A stretch of DNA of 64,000 nt from a virus, in IMG/VR virus record IMGVR_UViG_3300036770_003657, positions 310,001 to 374,000 of that record; one strand, given 5' to 3'. A program made the translations under genes and the position numbers. A model generated the notes under the pieces. The model ran no database searches and had not been told where the DNA came from. It saw only the letters and a list, made by a program, of their open reading frames with translations. Shown here piece after piece: positions 7,757 to 13,715 of this stretch; position 1 is the stretch's first letter, and the number at the start of each line of letters is the position of its first letter.

Positions 7757-7832
7757 TGGGGTAACCTATGAGGATCGAACTCATACTGTCTCGGTCACGA
7801 CGAGAGGTGCAGGCCACTACACTAAGGTCACC
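7757..7832 (-). tRNA. tRNA-His(GTG)
   Basis: Acceptor GTGACCT/AGGTTAC with an encoded extra G at -1 facing C73, the hallmark of tRNA-His. Anticodon loop TCGTGAC (GTG), with unusual C33. CCA is encoded. Confidence 0.9.
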
Positions 7833-7838
7833 ATTAAC

Positions 7839-7913
7839 TGGTGCTGATAATAGGATTTGAACCTATGACTTCCATCTTACCAAGATGGCGATCTACCCCT
7901 GATCTATATCAGC
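7839..7913 (-). tRNA. tRNA-Thr(GGT)
   Basis: Acceptor GCTGATA/TATCAGC, anticodon stem CCATC/GATGG with loop TTGGTAA (GGT), T-loop TTCAAAT, CCA encoded. Confidence 0.92.
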
Positions 7914-7984
7914 AAGAAAGTTAGTTGTACAAAAGTATAGGTTTTGATCGAAACTTATCTAGTAAGTATACAAAAGGACTTACT

Positions 7985-8254
7985 ATGAGAGCACAAGACC
8001 TACTAAGAGATTATATAAACATTGTTGAAAAATGGGGCACGCCTACTACAGTCGCACCCAGCGAACGTGGCAAATATAAGGGCAAGAGTAAACAGGAACT
8101 ACAAAAAAGTTACAATTCTCTAAAAGCCAGTGGCCCACATAAAAAAGGATCAACAGAATATGGTCGTATGCGTGAACTAGCATTTGCCATACGTGCTAAA
8201 AGTGGATGGGGCAGTGTAAAGGGTGAAGGTAGTTATGAACAAGAGGAAGAATAA
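7985..8254 (+). CDS. Conserved phage protein, basic
   Basis: 89 residues from the ATG at 7985, preceded by AAGGAC about eight bases upstream; an earlier in-frame ATG at 7925 has no ribosome site. The product is Lys/Arg-rich with GKYKGKSKQELQKSYNSLK and GPHKKGSTEYGRMRELAFAIRAK, a pattern I recognise from uncharacterised proteins of marine and freshwater myophages. Probably a nucleic-acid-associated or virion protein, but no function is known. Followed four bases later by another small gene. Confidence 0.7.
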   Translation: MRAQDLLRDYINIVEKWGTPTTVAPSERGKYKGKSKQELQKSYNSLKASGPHKKGSTEYGRMRELAFAIRAKSGWGSVKGEGSYEQEEE

Positions 8255-8257
8255 TTC

Positions 8258-8503
8258 TTGGATATAGAATTTATCTGCCTCTCAAAACTTGGTGTAGGAT
8301 CTGTTCTAGTAAGACATACGGATATTATTACTATGGAGCTTACTCCTATGGGATTCACTCGTATTGAATTTGGTTACGGTGAACATCTCATAGTGGAGGA
8401 AACACCTATTCAAATACTAAACAAGATTAGAGCAGCACAAGAACTCAGTGAGCAGTCTGTTGAATCAACAATTAAAGAACCTATTAATAAGGAGTCTAAA
8501 TAA
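8258..8503 (+). CDS. Hypothetical protein
   Basis: 81 residues from TTG at 8258; GAGGAAG in the end of the previous gene is a fair ribosome site. Beta-rich N-terminal 50 residues (FICLSKLGVGSVLVRHTDIITMEL) and a charged C-terminus. It overlaps the end of the convergent nitroreductase by eight bases. Not recognised. Confidence 0.55.
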   Translation: MDIEFICLSKLGVGSVLVRHTDIITMELTPMGFTRIEFGYGEHLIVEETPIQILNKIRAAQELSEQSVESTIKEPINKESK

Positions 8504-9107
8504 TCTCTACACTAATTTTTTCTTTAGTTTTAGTAGGAAACAGTTGATTAGTTACATGATGCAGTCTTCTGCTTCTATCAGGATCACCAAATCCAATTCC
8601 CATTAATAAACTAGGACCGTTTGTCATTCCTAAAATTTGTTGTATCTGTGTTCCATCAAAACAGGCACAACAACCAGTTTTATAACCTAAAATATTACTG
8701 ATTAAATTAGCATAACCTGCCGCTATACCTATGGCCATGTCGCTATCTCTAGTTGAAGTAGCTTTGGAACCATTTTCATAAATATGGTTTTTTATTTTAT
8801 GTCTATCACTGGTTTCTATAGCCTCAAACACAAGTAAAAGATTAGCTAAAGTTTGACTGTTAGTTGTCCACTCTCCATTAGGTAACAAAAATCCTTCAGT
8901 AGTTGCATGTATAGATTCAATAATATTTCTATTTACTACAGCATAAACCTTATAAAAAGCATGATTTTGTTTACTGGGGCAATTAGATACAGCATGTATT
9001 ATAAGTTCTAAATCCTCTTGCGGAATATTTTTAGAAATGTCCCAATTACGCTGACAATGTTGACTTCTTATTATAGCTTTTTCAAGTTCTTGATGAGTAA
9101 TTTGCAT
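8496..9107 (-). CDS. Nitroreductase-family FMN oxidoreductase
   Basis: 203 residues. Family features in order: RSQHCQRNWDISKNIP near the N-terminus (FMN phosphate side), AVSNCPSKQNHAFYKVYAVV (PSxQN), and AIGIAAGYANLISNILGYKTGCC followed by LGMTNGPSLLMGIGFGDP. These match the small NAD(P)H-dependent nitroreductases that use FMN as a dimer; the physiological substrate is unknown. A TATAAATA element lies 19 bases before the ATG with GGAGC between them. It sits among tRNA genes. Confidence 0.75.
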   Translation of the reverse strand: MQITHQELEKAIIRSQHCQRNWDISKNIPQEDLELIIHAVSNCPSKQNHAFYKVYAVVNRNIIESIHATTEGFLLPNGEWTTNSQTLANLLLVFEAIETSDRHKIKNHIYENGSKATSTRDSDMAIGIAAGYANLISNILGYKTGCCACFDGTQIQQILGMTNGPSLLMGIGFGDPDRSRRLHHVTNQLFPTKTKEKISVEII

Positions 9108-9126
9108 AATATTGCTCCTAGTACAT

Positions 9127-9134
9127 TATTTATA
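9127..9134 (-). promoter_or_regulatory. T4-late-like promoter (TATAAATA)
   Basis: TATAAATA reading toward the nitroreductase ATG at 9107, leaving a short leader that contains GGAGC. Confidence 0.6.
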
Positions 9135-9143
9135 CTAGAAATT

Positions 9144-9218
9144 TGGTGCCTCTTCTTGGGAACGATCCAAGGACCCCCACCTTATCAAGATGGTGCTCTA
9201 CCACTGAGCTAAAGAGGC
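9144..9218 (-). tRNA. tRNA-Ile(GAT)
   Basis: Acceptor GCCTCTT/AAGAGGC, anticodon loop TTGATAA (GAT), CCA encoded. The T-loop reads ATCGTTC instead of TTCGATC, which is unusual and may weaken the D-T loop contact. Confidence 0.85.
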
Positions 9219-9222
9219 ATAT

Positions 9223-9297
9223 TGGATGCGGAGGACGGATTCGAACCGCCGATCTCTAGGTTATGAGCCTAGTGAGTTTCCTCTTCTCTACCCCGCG
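9223..9297 (-). tRNA. Initiator tRNA-fMet(CAT)
   Basis: Anticodon loop CTCATAA. The acceptor CGCGGGG/CTCCGCA leaves C1 opposite A72, the mismatch that marks bacterial initiator tRNA for formylation, and the D-stem has A11-U24. The anticodon stem has two rather than three G-C pairs next to the loop. CCA encoded. Confidence 0.85.
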
Positions 9298-9303
9298 ATT
9301 GTA

Positions 9304-9378
9304 TGGTGGACCGGCGGAGGATCGAACTCCGACTAAAGGCTTGCAAAGCCCCTGTGCTACCATTATCACTACCAGCCC
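9304..9378 (-). tRNA. tRNA-Ala(TGC)
   Basis: Acceptor GGGCTGG/CCGGTCC with the G3-U70 pair that identifies tRNA-Ala; anticodon loop TTTGCAA (TGC); CCA encoded. Confidence 0.93.
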
Positions 9379-9384
9379 ATTGTT

Positions 9385-9460
9385 TGGCTCCGGTCCAGGG
9401 ATTCGAACCCCGCTTCATGGATTAACAGTCCACCGCCTACACCTAGCTTGCTCGACCGGA
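9385..9460 (-). tRNA. tRNA-Asn(GTT)
   Basis: Acceptor TCCGGTC/GACCGGA, anticodon loop CTGTTAA (GTT), G73, CCA encoded. Confidence 0.93.
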
Positions 9461-9467
9461 ATATACT

Positions 9468-9559
9468 TGGTGGAAGGAGAGGGATTCGAACCCTCGGAGC
9501 AGGTTACCCCACTCGACAGATTAGCAATCTGCTGCCTTAAGCCTCTCAGCCATCCTTCC
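9468..9559 (-). tRNA. tRNA-Ser(GCT)
   Basis: Class II tRNA with a long variable arm; acceptor GGAAGGA/TCCTTCC, anticodon stem GCAGA/TCTGT with loop TTGCTAA (GCT), CCA encoded. Confidence 0.93.
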
Positions 9560-9568
9560 TAATACTAC

Positions 9569-9652
9569 TGGTGCCCTGAGAGGGACTCGAACCCCCACAC
9601 CTTACGGCACTTGCTCCTAAGGCAAGCGTGTCTACCATTTCACCACCAGGGC
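9569..9652 (-). tRNA. tRNA-Leu(TAG)
   Basis: Class II tRNA; acceptor GCCCTGG/TCAGGGC, anticodon stem CTTGC/GCAAG with loop CTTAGGA (TAG), variable arm TGCCGTAAGGTG, CCA encoded. Confidence 0.93.
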
Positions 9653-9659
9653 TACAACT

Positions 9660-9734
9660 TGGAGCAGGATATCGGATTCGAACCGATGACATTCTCGTTG
9701 GCAACGAGACATTCTACCCCTGAATTAATCCTGC
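9660..9734 (-). tRNA. tRNA-Gly(GCC)
   Basis: Acceptor GCAGGAT/ATCCTGC, anticodon stem TCTCG/CGAGA with loop TTGCCAA (GCC), CCA encoded. Second glycine tRNA of the window. Confidence 0.93.
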
Positions 9735-9758
9735 ACTACACTACTTATATCTTGTCTA

Positions 9759-9848
9759 TGGTGGAAGCGGTGAGATTCGAACTCACGGACCGTTACCAGT
9801 CGTCTGTTTTCAAGACAGGTGCATTAAACCAGGCTCTGCCACACTTCC
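9759..9848 (-). tRNA. tRNA-Ser(TGA)
   Basis: Class II tRNA; acceptor GGAAGTG/CGCTTCC, anticodon loop CTTGAAA (TGA), long variable arm, CCA encoded. Second serine tRNA. Confidence 0.92.
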
Positions 9849-9853
9849 TTATT

Positions 9854-9929
9854 TGGTAGCAATGGTCAGACTCGAACTGACGATAGGCACCGTATGAAGG
9901 TGCTGCATTAGCCACTATGCTACATTGCT
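9854..9929 (-). tRNA. tRNA with CAT anticodon (elongator Met or Ile2)
   Basis: Acceptor AGCAATG/CATTGCT, anticodon stem GCACC/GGTGC with loop TTCATAC, A73, CCA encoded. The first base pair is normal, so this is not an initiator. Elongator Met versus lysidine-modified Ile2 cannot be decided by eye. Confidence 0.85.
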
Positions 9930-9930
9930 G

Positions 9931-11226
9931 TTAATTATGTGATATAAACTTAAGACCTGCTTGAGCGGCTATTGCAGCCCAAGCATCATTATGATCTTCA
10001 TCTACTGAAAAAACTGCCGCCTTAGCATTAGTTTTTTGTAACTGGCTGTTGGCAAACCTAGCCCATTCTCTAGCAATTAATTTCCATACACCTTTATATT
10101 GGCCGCTTGATGCATTGTCCACCATAAGTTCAAGATATGGAGTCTGATCCTCCATATGGAATAGTGGAGTAACTACAAAACTACATTCCCAATTTGGATT
10201 GTCACGCATATTAAAAACATCAGGATCAAGTTCACTAAAACGAGTTTTAGGATCAGTTGTGGCCATTATCATTATATCCTCTCGCCTTATACGAATTGGC
10301 ACATTGGGATATAAACTGTTAAAGGAATTCTTAACAACCTTGGCCATATAGGCTGCGGCTTTTGGAGCCCAAGATCTCATCAATTCTTGTTCCCACTTTA
10401 ACCCTTGTTTTTGATCCATACCAGTTTGTTGAACATCTTCATCTAATTTATTATCAGAATCACTTGGAACTGTTACACCCATTGTGTTAACACGAATCTT
10501 TCCTTGTTCTACCTGATCAATTTGTGCTTGATTACCAAATGATAACGGATCCGTTATTACAAGTTGTGGTCCATATTTTGTTCTACGAAACATAAAATTA
10601 CCACCATTTAGATCTCTTTTATAACCACTTTTATAAAGATATCGTATGATATTGATTGCTTCTATCAATTGCGGATCTTTTATACTATTGCCTTTCTTAT
10701 CTTTATATTTAGGATCAAGTAAAGTTTGAGTTATAAGATAAACTAATTCTGACATTATAATAATACCTGGTCTCCCTACTGTATAGGGATATTGATCTTG
10801 GAGACTATTAAAATCAACATTCAATATTTTACTAAAAACCATAATCAATTCATCTGAGTCGAGGTCTCGCCAGTTACTTAACTTTTCTATGTCTAATTCA
10901 AAATATGGAGCACCTCTTTTAGGCTTTACTATATTGGCATTGTAGACCTGAGGTAGATAAGGATTATCGGTTTGATCCTTTAATGACATCAACTTATTAA
11001 TGTATGCGTAATAACCGTCTAATTTAGGCTTATTTTGATCAAATCTAGATACTTTCTTTGCTGTGCCAATACCCAATTCGCCTTCTGGTTGATCATAAAC
11101 TTTACCAAAATGTCCACTACCTAATTCAGGTTGTGTCTTGGATATTGCTGCCATTCGTTGCTTTTGAGTTGGGCCTTGTGTAACTGGAAGATCCTCACTG
11201 ATAATGTCTGTAATTTTCATAATCAT
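9931..11226 (-). CDS. Protein-kinase-like fold phage protein
   Basis: 431 residues. It shows kinase-fold landmarks: a Gly-rich loop LGSGHFGKVYD (residues 35-45), a lysine pair at 57-58, a catalytic-loop-like YKRDLNGGNFMF (RD at 204-205, N210) and ITDPLSFG (D226) in the place of DFG. His of HRD is replaced by Lys and DFG by DPL, so it may be an atypical or inactive kinase. The C-terminal 180 residues form a separate domain without recognised motif. No good Shine-Dalgarno at either ATG (11226 or 11220). It separates two tRNA blocks. Confidence 0.55.
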   Translation of the reverse strand: MIMKITDIISEDLPVTQGPTQKQRMAAISKTQPELGSGHFGKVYDQPEGELGIGTAKKVSRFDQNKPKLDGYYAYINKLMSLKDQTDNPYLPQVYNANIVKPKRGAPYFELDIEKLSNWRDLDSDELIMVFSKILNVDFNSLQDQYPYTVGRPGIIIMSELVYLITQTLLDPKYKDKKGNSIKDPQLIEAINIIRYLYKSGYKRDLNGGNFMFRRTKYGPQLVITDPLSFGNQAQIDQVEQGKIRVNTMGVTVPSDSDNKLDEDVQQTGMDQKQGLKWEQELMRSWAPKAAAYMAKVVKNSFNSLYPNVPIRIRREDIMIMATTDPKTRFSELDPDVFNMRDNPNWECSFVVTPLFHMEDQTPYLELMVDNASSGQYKGVWKLIAREWARFANSQLQKTNAKAAVFSVDEDHNDAWAAIAAQAGLKFISHN

Positions 11227-11240
11227 ATTTAGTTAGGTTT

Positions 11241-11514
11241 ACCATATTGAAACACACTGATTGAACCTTTACCTCTTCCGAGTCCGTTCTTACCGTCAGG
11301 CGTTACACAATGTGCTTCAATATGGTTGCCGGTTACAAAATCCGGCGTTACACTTTCGGAGTAACTGTTCTACCTATCCCGTCACCGACTTCGTTTAAGA
11401 CTCGCCGCCTTTATACACGCTGATGGCCACGTGTTCTGGTATTGCTACCATATTTGAGCATACTACTCATCGGCTAGCCGCCATTTGTCTGTTCGGCAAT
11501 ATGCTCAAATATGG
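11241..11514 (-). ncRNA. Structured ncRNA 2, directly downstream of tRNA-Gln
   Basis: About 270 bases with no gene. A perfect 15-bp stem (11448-11462 with 11500-11514) includes the CCA end of tRNA-Gln and closes a 37-nt loop that is 36/37 identical to the loop at 12852-12888. Smaller hairpins follow (GCCGG/CCGGC, GTTAC/GTAAC). The 3' domain is closed by a 16-bp stem (11241-11256 with 11311-11326) and carries GACGGTA, as in ncRNA 1. It shares CTTAAACGA and GAACAGA with ncRNA 1. Probably made from the same transcript as tRNA-Gln. Confidence 0.65.
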
Positions 11515-11586
11515 CAGGGGTACTCCGACTCGAACGGAGAAATGCGGGATCAAAACCCGGTGTTTTACCAATTAGACTATACCCCA
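11512..11586 (-). tRNA. tRNA-Gln(TTG)
   Basis: Acceptor TGGGGTA/TACCCCT (U1 opposite U72), anticodon loop TTTTGAT (TTG), G73, CCA encoded. The CCA is also the first three bases of a 15-bp stem of the following structured RNA. Confidence 0.9.
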
Positions 11587-11592
11587 ACTGAT

Positions 11593-11667
11593 TGGCGGTC
11601 CCAACGGGAATCGAACCCGTCCCTGCGGCGTGACAAGCCGCTATACTCACCGATATACTATGGAACC
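11593..11667 (-). tRNA. tRNA-Asp(GTC)
   Basis: Acceptor GGTTCCA/TGGGACC, anticodon stem GCGGC/GCCGC with loop TTGTCAC (GTC), G73, CCA encoded. Confidence 0.94.
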
Positions 11668-11672
11668 ATATT

Positions 11673-11746
11673 TGGCGTCCCTGCACGGATTCGAACCGCG
11701 ACTAAGAATTTTGGAGATTCACGTGCTACCGTTACACTACAGAGAC
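11673..11746 (-). tRNA. tRNA-Trp(CCA)
   Basis: Acceptor GTCTCTG/CAGGGAC, anticodon loop CTCCAAA (CCA), G73, 3' CCA encoded. Confidence 0.93.
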
Positions 11747-11753
11747 ATTGTTT

Positions 11754-11828
11754 TGGTGCTCTGTGAAGGACTTGAACCCTCATCGCCGGATTACAAAACC
11801 GGAATTCTAGCCTTTGAAATAACAGAGC
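11754..11828 (-). tRNA. tRNA-Thr(TGT)
   Basis: Acceptor GCTCTGT/ACAGAGC, anticodon loop TTTGTAA (TGT), A73, CCA encoded. One T-T mismatch next to the loop. Second threonine tRNA. Confidence 0.9.
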
Positions 11829-11833
11829 GTTGG

Positions 11834-11911
11834 TGGAGTTAGGAGTCGGATTCGAACCGACGGGTTGACAGTTTTGCAGACTGTTGCGTTGGGCCTCTCC
11901 GCCATCCTAAC
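11834..11911 (-). tRNA. tRNA-Cys(GCA)
   Basis: Acceptor GTTAGGA/TCCTAAC, U73 as expected for Cys, anticodon stem ACAGT/ACTGT with loop CTGCAAA (GCA), CCA encoded. Confidence 0.93.
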
Positions 11912-11914
11912 ATT

Positions 11915-11989
11915 TGGTACGGGCACTCGGGCTCGAACCGAGAACTTACTGGTTAAAAGCCAGTTACTCTACCTTTGAGTTATACCCGC
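11915..11989 (-). tRNA. tRNA-Lys(TTT)
   Basis: Acceptor GCGGGTA/TGCCCGT, anticodon stem ACTGG/CCAGT with loop CTTTTAA (TTT), A73, CCA encoded. Confidence 0.93.
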
Positions 11990-11994
11990 AAAAT

Positions 11995-12032
11995 AAAAAA
12001 CCCTTGGCAAAATCTATGACTTACCCAAAGGC
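11995..12032 (-). terminator. Rho-independent terminator between tRNA-Glu and tRNA-Lys
   Basis: On the minus strand CCTTTGG pairs with CCAAGGG (7 bp, one G-U) around a 17-nt loop, followed by six T. It would end or weaken transcripts coming from tRNA-Tyr and tRNA-Glu. Confidence 0.6.
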
Positions 12033-12041
12033 CATAATTCT

Positions 12042-12116
12042 TGGTACACCCAACGGGAGTCGAACCCGTCTTTCCAGCTTGAAAGGCTAGCGTCCTAACC
12101 GATAGACGATGGGTGC
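12042..12116 (-). tRNA. tRNA-Glu(TTC)
   Basis: Acceptor GCACCCA/TGGGTGT, anticodon loop CTTTCAA (TTC), A73, CCA encoded. Confidence 0.93.
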
Positions 12117-12122
12117 TTTGTT

Positions 12123-12207
12123 TGGTGGAGAGCCAGGGACTCGAACCCCGTATGCCTGAGGCGTCGGATTTACAGTCCGATGCAGTAACCTGTTCTGCTC
12201 GCTCTCC
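12123..12207 (-). tRNA. tRNA-Tyr(GTA)
   Basis: Class II tRNA with long variable arm; acceptor GGAGAGC/GCTCTCC, anticodon stem TCGGA/TCCGA with loop CTGTAAA (GTA), A73, CCA encoded. Confidence 0.93.
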
Positions 12208-12243
12208 GTATGTGTTTATAAATACTCCGAAGAGAACATCCCA

Positions 12244-12732
12244 CTAAATGTTCACATTTATGAATGGGTCTTCGTCCATTAATCCAATTGTTATTGCCTT
12301 TCTAACAGATGTTACATTTGCTACACTATGCAAAACATGCGTATTTAATATATGCCATCTGAAAGGTTCTATTTCTAATTTCATTATCGTTTCTAAATCA
12401 TCTATTGTCGGATGGCTGTATCTAGGACCAATATAAATATCTCTATTCTTGATACGATGCAGCCGTGTTACGACGTTTCCTCCTCTAGAAATAATATAGT
12501 TTAATCCCCAACGTCTGAAATCGCAGTGAGGAGCAACATTAGCTTCCATAACTTGACAGCCCATTCTGTCTTTTATAGGGCTAACATGTTTTACTAGCCA
12601 ATCTATAAGTTGTTCTGAAATGTTATATCTTGAGTAAACTCCATCTTTAAATCCTACTTTATCTGTGTAATAACAATCTACAAGAAGATTGGAGGGTATA
12701 TTAGGTAATTGATCCAAATAAGTAAAAAGCAT
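12244..12732 (-). CDS. 2OG-Fe(II) oxygenase-like protein (paralogue of 1177-1761)
   Basis: 162 residues. H69-x-D71 (APHCDFRRW), distal H135 (THVLHSVAN) and R144 (SVRKAIT) give the HxD...H...R triad. The N-terminal LPxIPxNLLxD segment and the HCD/RRW block match the protein at 1177-1761, so the two are duplicates now 11 kb apart. It lies between the tRNA cluster and structured ncRNA 3. Substrate unknown. Confidence 0.62.
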   Translation of the reverse strand: MLFTYLDQLPNIPSNLLVDCYYTDKVGFKDGVYSRYNISEQLIDWLVKHVSPIKDRMGCQVMEANVAPHCDFRRWGLNYIISRGGNVVTRLHRIKNRDIYIGPRYSHPTIDDLETIMKLEIEPFRWHILNTHVLHSVANVTSVRKAITIGLMDEDPFINVNI

Positions 12733-12766
12733 AATCTATTTATTTTAATAACAGATAATTTATCTT

Positions 12767-13023
12767 AAAAAAATTTTAACACACTCTAGCAGTTTATCTT
12801 TCTGCCCCATCTTACTAGGTAAGTGTGGACGAGTGTGTGTAATAAAGCAGACTACTCATCGGCTCGCCGCCATTTGTCTGTTCGGCAATCTGCTTTATTA
12901 CTACTACCTTTTTACACATCCTAGTTACCGCCTAGGACTTATCATCCGGTAGTACGCCCTCGTTTGCCACATGTTTTAAGTGCATGGCAGGACCGCGTTC
13001 CCTATACACACTTTGCTATCTTA
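12767..13023 (-). ncRNA. Structured ncRNA 3 with its own promoter and terminator
   Basis: A 257-nt transcript is bounded upstream by a perfect sigma-70 promoter (13030-13058) and downstream by the stem ACACACTC/GAGTGTGT (12779-12786 with 12831-12838) followed by seven T. A 13-bp stem (12839-12851 with 12889-12901) carries the 37-nt loop shared with ncRNA 2, one base different. A TCCTAG/CTAGGA hairpin lies upstream. No reading frame of note. This is the best-defined member of the RNA family in the window. Confidence 0.7.
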
Positions 13024-13029
13024 AACTGT

Positions 13030-13058
13030 ATTATATACAGTCTCCAGCATATTGTCAA
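13030..13058 (-). promoter_or_regulatory. Consensus sigma-70 promoter for ncRNA 3
   Basis: TTGACA, 17-bp spacer, TATAAT on the minus strand, both boxes perfect. A palindrome ACTGTA-TTATA-TACAGT (13025-13041) covers the -10 box and could be an operator. Confidence 0.8.
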
Positions 13059-13087
13059 CTATTGCTTTGTTACTCTTTTACAACATC

Positions 13088-13121
13088 TAAAAAAAACCCC
13101 AAGGTGTTTAGTCCTGGGGTC
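13088..13121 (-). terminator. Rho-independent terminator
   Basis: ACCCCAGG pairs with CCTTGGGGT (one bulge) around an 8-nt loop and is followed by eight T on the minus strand. It closes the short transcript from the promoter at 13293-13321. Confidence 0.8.
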
Positions 13122-13144
13122 CTTAAGTTGGATATACTACTATC

Positions 13145-13255
13145 CTACCGGGACCCCCGACAATCTGTATCATTAGCCTTAATCATTGACCAATAGGCTG
13201 GCATTGAGCCTGACTCATGGCGTTGACTAAAACTAAAATAATACTGGGATTTCAT
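13145..13255 (-). CDS. Possible 36-residue small protein
   Basis: The short unit between the consensus promoter at 13293-13321 and the terminator at 13088-13121 contains one reading frame, ATG at 13253-13255, beginning MKSQYYFSFSQRHESGS. An AGGA lies about 14 bases upstream, a little far. If real it would be a strongly expressed early small protein; the unit could equally be a noncoding RNA. Confidence 0.35.
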   Translation of the reverse strand: MKSQYYFSFSQRHESGSMPAYWSMIKANDTDCRGSR

Positions 13256-13292
13256 TTAAACTTTATTTCCTTTGTTACTTACTATGCTTCAC

Positions 13293-13321
13293 ATTATACA
13301 CTTGCTAGTACAAGTTGTCAA
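13293..13321 (-). promoter_or_regulatory. Consensus sigma-70 promoter
   Basis: TTGACA, 17-bp spacer, TATAAT on the minus strand, both boxes perfect. A T4-late-like TATAAATA lies further upstream at 13355-13362. Confidence 0.75.
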
Positions 13322-13408
13322 CAACTTTTGGTGTTGTTTTTCTACTACATCTTGTATTTATACAATTGCTTAATTCATATGCTATTATATGGTGATTTCA
13401 TTGACCTG

Positions 13409-13708
13409 TCAACTATGTTTGAGCATCCAGAACAGAGCCTCACCTTTTTTCCAAAAACCAAAATACCATTCTTGCCTTGTGTCTCGTTGTAGGAAGAATG
13501 CTTCCACCTTACCGTTGGCTCTATGTACTTTGTTATTCATTTCTTCCCACCAATCTGTTTTGTGTAGGAAGTCTGCGTTGAAATATTCGTGTGTCTTAAT
13601 TACTAGAATATCGGCTGGAGGATTGTTAGCATAAAGATTCTTAAACCTTTCTGCTTCGTAGTAAGGTATATGACCTTCTAACCAATCCTGCCAAGCCAAT
13701 ATTTGCAT
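13409..13708 (-). CDS. Hypothetical phage protein
   Basis: 99 residues, rich in Trp and charged residues (QDWLEGHIPYYEAERFKNLY, KTDWWEEMNNKVHRANGK). No membrane segment or motif recognised. It follows the DUF3501 gene by seven bases in the same direction, so it probably belongs to the rubrerythrin operon. Confidence 0.6.
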   Translation of the reverse strand: MQILAWQDWLEGHIPYYEAERFKNLYANNPPADILVIKTHEYFNADFLHKTDWWEEMNNKVHRANGKVEAFFLQRDTRQEWYFGFWKKGEALFWMLKHS

Positions 13709-13715
13709 TCATTAT

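Noticed and set aside
7925-7985. ATG at 7925 for the basic protein
   Set aside because: No ribosome site; ATG at 7985 has AAGGAC at good distance.
9263-9859. Plus-strand reading frames of 82-99 codons across the tRNA block
   Set aside because: They run over several tRNA genes on the opposite strand and encode repeated CxxxIRTP-like artefacts of tRNA T-loops.
11485-11842. Plus-strand frames over tRNA-Gln to tRNA-Cys
   Set aside because: Antisense to four or more cloverleaf tRNAs; no ribosome sites.
13025-13041. LexA box at the ncRNA 3 promoter
   Set aside because: CTGT and ACAG are seven bases apart, not eight; kept only as a generic palindrome.
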